From positions 558,001 through 622,000 of the forward strand of contig BGZK01000082.1 in assembly GCA_005406025.1 (NCBI GenBank): a stretch of DNA of 64,000 bases, in the 5' to 3' direction. The notes under the pieces were generated by a model. That model saw only the letters and a program-made list of their open reading frames with translations. It was not told where the DNA came from and made no database searches. The position numbers and the translations under genes were made by a program. Positions 15,201 through 21,200 of the stretch are shown one piece after another; position 1 is the first letter of the stretch; each line of letters opens with the position of its first letter. Source of the stretch: Eumeta japonica (lineage: Eukaryota; Arthropoda; Insecta; Lepidoptera; Psychidae).

Positions 15201-18200
15201 TTTATATATATATATCTATTATACAATACACTTGTTCTTCTAAGCAGGGTAAATGTCTATGAAGTTCATAGCTATGGTTTGGTTTTGTAACATTTGTAAT
15301 ACATACAACAAAAATATTGTGAAAAATTCTATTGAATTAATTTTTCGCAATATTTTTGAACAAAATGGTACTCTATGTTAATATTAGAAATAATTATAAC
15401 AATATAGAAGTAAATACATAACATTTTGCAATACATATAAAAAAAAATTAAAATGATTTATGAAATATGCTACACCAACATAGGTAGATAAATTAAAGGA
15501 AAAATAAATTAAAAATTCTATATACTTACATGACTTTCCACTGTGTTTACAGTATGAGTGCACCATTGAAGACACAGTGAAACTGATTACCTTATCGTTT
15601 GGATTAAGAGCAAGCAGCTGCATCATGCTCTGTAGCATTTGTAATTTTGGTCTAAAAATAGATGATGTACATTTAAACTATTCAATAACCTTTGACATTC
15701 TGAAAAATGTTTTCGATAGTGATTGTAAATGTTCCGAGTTTTTTTTTTCATTAATAAATAATAAAAAAAACAATAAAAAATACAGTAAATGATAAAAATT
15801 AGGCCTTTCCGACTTTCACATCTTTACATAAAAATATATCTCAGATATAGCACAAAATTATTCTACATTACTTTTTAACTTTCATATAATAATTAAGTCT
15901 GTTTTAATAATTTAATGTGTTTAACTAGATTAGGTATTTTGTACAAAATGTTTTAAAATAAAGGTGTATCATTGAATAGTCCACCATTAAAAAATGGCAA
16001 GTTTAAAAAAAAAATATGTCTAAATTCTGTAAGGAAAATCGTGAGTTGAAAGCAATTTGGCAACCAATAAAGTGCTGGGCTATGTTTATATAACTATATA
16101 GTGTAAGAGAGTAAAAGTAAATTTATATTATATAATTACTGTATAGTTAAAATGTATTATTTTTATATTTGACTTAAATGAAATGTACAAAACACTTGTA
16201 TAAGATTACAATTTGCAAAAATAATATTACCGTGGTATCATAGCCATCGACATAAGCCATTCTTGTTTCGTGTCTTTGTCTACTTCATTTTTAATGATCA
16301 TATCTTTTATTAGCTCCACAGAACCTTCACTGGCTATGTACGGGAGAGCATCTAAGATGTGCTTCCTGAAAGGTGTTCAATATATTTATTTAAACATTTT
16401 CATAGGCATATATAAATAAATATTCTTTGAATGATAAGCTTAGGTGAGAATTTGAAATGCTATTATGACATTGCACCACCTTTTTTTGAGTAAATTTGTC
16501 CTGAATCGTGTTCATAAACAAATCTATGAATTGTGTACTTTATGCTTCATTAGATACTAACGACCCATTTCCGCTTTACATGGGTAGCAATAATTATCTA
16601 TAGCCAGATGACTTCTAGTGAACTGAAGGGGGGTGGCTATGTAACGATGTTTTAGCAGATATTTTTAGGTAGTGTCTTGCTATGCTCAAAAAAAAAAATG
16701 TATTTATTTGTAAAGAAAAAGTGACAAAATTTCCAAAAAAATACAATTCTGTTGATCCAATTGCTACTAAAATTCTTTTAATTGTGAATATTCACAAATT
16801 GAAGAAAAAAAAAAAAAAATGTTACAGCAGAATCTCAATAACTCGAACCTCGTTAAGTCGAAATCCTCAATAAGTCCAAAAACATTGCCATTCCATTCCG
16901 ATGAACCCCTAAATACGCGGTATCTCGAATTATTTAGACTTTGTAACTCGAACAAAATGTTATTTCTCTATGAAGTATTGATAATACATATTTATACTCT
17001 ATAACTCGAATTTCAAAAAGGAGACTCCTAGTAAGTCATAGTTGGTAAAATATAATGACGTCTTACTTGGAATTCCCCGAAATAATAGCAGGAAATTCCA
17101 AAACGAATGTTCGGGTTCGGGGGGCTTCTAATCTATTGTTTTTGTCTTGTACACGTGCAATGAATGAATACATTCATGAAACTTTCTAAGTAACACAGCT
17201 GTGAATGTTATGTTTGTTCCTTGTCGACATAGTCATATGTATCTTGAAGTTCTTGTTAAGTCGAAAACTCGTTAACTCGAATTTTTTTGCATTTCCCTTG
17301 ACATTCGAGTTATTGAGATTCCACTGTATATTAATTTGTAGGGGAAAAATTACACAAGAATTCAAAAAAAAGCTGTTGATCCTGTTGTTACCAAATTTTT
17401 TTAAATTGTGAATGTTAAAACATTTAAAAATTCAATTCTGTAGAATTCTAAAGTTGTAGAGAAAATATACAAAAATATAAAATAAGAAAAACCAAAAATC
17501 TGTTGATCCAATTGCTATCAAACTTCTTTTAATTGTGAATGTTCAAAAATTAAAGAAAACTAGAAACAATTTAAATTTGTATTAATTCTTAAGGAAAATA
17601 TTACACAAAATTTCCAAAAAAAAAACAAAACAAATAATTTTGTTGATCTGATCACAACCAAAATTCACAGGATCGCCTGATGGGCTCATCTGTGAATTTC
17701 CTGAAAATTTTATTGAAATCGGTTCAGCCATTTTGGTGTCCATAGGGAATGGATGCACATACCCGACAACATAGACCACACACATACCCACATCAATTTT
17801 TATGTATACAGATTTCCATAAATGTATTTAAAATGTAATGAAACACATTTCTTTTTCTTCATATTTTAAATCATTTATTCATGATCTTTTAAGTAGATGG
17901 TTCATCTTTATACATTCAAATTTAATTACGATTCCTGTTTTACTCCTCTCTTGCTTCTTATTTCGGTTTCAGTTCACCAACATTCTTTTTAGAACCTAAT
18001 CTGTTTTTGTGTCTATTCAACTTCTGTTGAAGAGGTAAAACATAATTACCTAGCTCTTGGGCATATAGACGGTGCTCTCGCCAATAGTTGTGACAATGCC
18101 GGGTAGTACAGTCCTCGAGACGCACGGACCAAACTGCCCCATAATCCAACAATGGAACCGCTGTCCAGGTTTTCATCTACTGTAGTTGCTGGTCCATTGT

Positions 18201-21200
18201 CATCTTCTATTTCCTTTATTCTATAAATATTATAATTTTTTACTCTTGAAGAAAAAAATCATTATGAGACAGTAAGCTTGCCTAGCAGCAGAATTCAAAT
18301 TTTCTAGAATTTAAAAGTAATTAAGCAAGAATTCACTTACTGCCGCCCTCAGAGAGCTCCTTTAAATTTACGTTAATCTCTCCTTAGTTAAATTTCATTA
18401 ATAATACCAAGCAACATTAAATCTGGATGCGTTCCAGAGTTGCCTTTTAACGGCTACTTAGTTAACGACTACTTATGATCAGTGCTGGAAGCAATCAATC
18501 GATCGAAGAAATTCTATTCAATTGGCATAAATACTCTTCATTTTTGACAAGATTATAAGTATATTTTACAAATCTATACATAAAAATATCTTATAATGGT
18601 ATCTTATAGTATCTTAAATTATATGGTATTACCATAAAAGTATCTTATAAAGGATTTAATAAAAATAGTAACATATAAAAAAAAATCATCAATCATTTCA
18701 AGAGTCCAAAAAATATTACTGTCAAGATTCCAACTATATATTAGTGCAAACTGTTATAAACTAGGCAATTTCGGCTATTTTCATACCTATTTGTAATATT
18801 GAGATATTCTACAGAGGTGTACATAGTACAATTATATTAATATCAGTTTTGTTTATTTCAATGCTAACGTGTTAACTACTACATTTTTAATTGTCAAATC
18901 AAAGTTAAGGGATCATTAATGAAGTTAAGTGACCGATATTGTCTACTTAAAGTTAATGGTCCTTAAGGTGGTTTAAGGGACATTTAACTGACTCTGGGAG
19001 TGACAGCTCGTTAAACCATTACTAAAGAACCACTAAAGAAGGATTAAAATTTAAGTAATGTCTCTGAGTGCGGCAGTAAGTCTTGTTCTTTTGTCTCCTA
19101 CAAATTTTTCTATCAATGATTACATAAAATTTATGATCATGATGATTGAAAATTATAAATATTTTTTGTGACTAAGCAATATCTCTTATTAGATTTTCCT
19201 TCTTATAATGTTATATGATGTTTATATCAAATAAATCAATGATCTAAATCTTTAAGAAGAAATCATTAAAAATTAAGTGTGAGCTTTTGTGAAATCTTTT
19301 GATGACTTATTATACATTTAGATTGTACACTAAAATAAATAGACAGTAATTACCAAATAAAAATATTTAAAGTTGTGATTATTACGAAAATGACGCACAT
19401 CCAATAACCATATAAAATGATAATGGTCATTGACTCAACACATCATTGGTGCTTGATACGATAAAGAACAGTAAACATTGATTACATTCGGTGAGTAATT
19501 ACATTGTCCACTTACTTGCAAAGTAGTTTAAGTACGTCTCTAGCAGATTTCAATTCACCAGTGGAGGGTCTGCCATATGGGGAATGATTGTGTAGTAAAT
19601 TCGATCTCAATGCTATTTCATTCCAACCTGCAAAATTATAATTGAAGAAATGGTAATTAAAAACTAAAATAATAACTTAATTTCATATATAAATGACTCT
19701 CGTGCAGAATATGAGAATGGGAATAGAAATGTGATATTCAAGATAAACTGAGAATGCTAAATTAAAATTACTTTTTAACAAATTCTGACTAAAGACTATA
19801 TTATTGCTTAGTTCTAATGATTTCGGTTGGAAATTGTTGGAAAACAAAAAATCAGAAAACATTCAACAATCATTACTATTTTTGAAATTACAGTGGAAAA
19901 AACAAATAAAAAAAAGCATTATATAGAATGTGATTGTTAATTAAATTTTTAGAAGAATAGAATTTACTCACTTTTAGGTTTTTCGACAATAATCTGTGAG
20001 TCAGTTTTGTTGAGTTCTTTTACCAAAATCAAATCTTGTATTACTGTGGTCATAGCGCCAGATTGCTTCCCTGAGAATGGTTCGAAAAGGTGTCTTTCTT
20101 TACAGTTGACTTCTGTGTAGATGTTATGGTCGATGGTTATGCGACATTTGCTTTCAGATTTGAGTACTGGCCATGTTTGGAATTTCTGACAAATTATTGA
20201 AAAAATATGACATTATTTAAAATATACTATGTTTCAAAATTAAAGACATATTGTTTAATATAGTCACCAATCAATCACAATCATATTGTTTACCGATTGT
20301 TATACTTACGCTTTGGAAATTGTATCTAACAGTCTGTAATATCGACATGTACTTATATCTATCCGTACATTCAGTTAAATCCCTAGTTTTTACAATTATC
20401 AGACTTGTGTTTTCCTGACCTCGGACAGTGTAGTCTACATTGCAGGTGCCATGAATATCACGCTGCCGACAAAAATCATTTTAAATTTGATAATATTAAA
20501 CAATGTATAATGGGTATTGTGATGAAATTACTATATGAGACCATGTTATCAACAAACATACCTCGACTCCTTTGAAATCAATATCAAATCTTTTCATACT
20601 GTTCTGAAAAAGAGACAATATAGCTCTCTTGAAGTTAAGCACCCATTCTTCTTCTTCAACTTCAGGACATATTTCAGATATGAGGCCATCATGAAAAGCA
20701 AACCTGGTAAATAATTATTGTTTTTAATTTATAAAATGTTATATCAAAATATTTTAAAGAATTCTCTTTAATTTTTCATTAGTAATAATAAATAAAATAA
20801 AAAAAAAAAGCTATTTGCCATGACTTAATAATAGTTAAATAATAACATTTGTAATAATTCTATTACAAAATACCTAAGAGTGTGAGCAGAAAGTGCCAAA
20901 ATAAACTTTTCAGCTCGTTCAACAGGATAGTTCTCATCTTGGTCTACAATTTGGATATTATTCAGTTGGATTAGGCCTTCACATGGTGTTATAAATTGGA
21001 TTGTTACCTGCAATTAAATATTTGTTTGATTTTAATAGATCATAGGCAAATGGTCTATGTATTTTGTTACATAATTTTAATAGAAAAATTAAAATTTCCA
21101 TTGGTACTGTTCAAGAATAAAAAAAAAACAAACTCAAATAAATACTCAAATAAAAAGATACATTTGGGAAAAAAAGGAAAATTTGTTACATTGCTTGAAT

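Larger units (their letters stand above)
16366..18049. other. apoLp intron 9
   Basis: A 1.7-kb intron. It holds the tandem array, MITE copy B and the retroelement tail, in that order on the plus strand. 16366-16690 and 17815-18049 are plain AT-rich sequence. Confidence 0.7.

Noticed and set aside
17958..18176. A separate minus-strand frame (KTWTAVPLLD...)
   Set aside because: It is another frame of apoLp exon 9; the phase carried from exon 8 selects the IVGLWGSLVRASRG frame instead.
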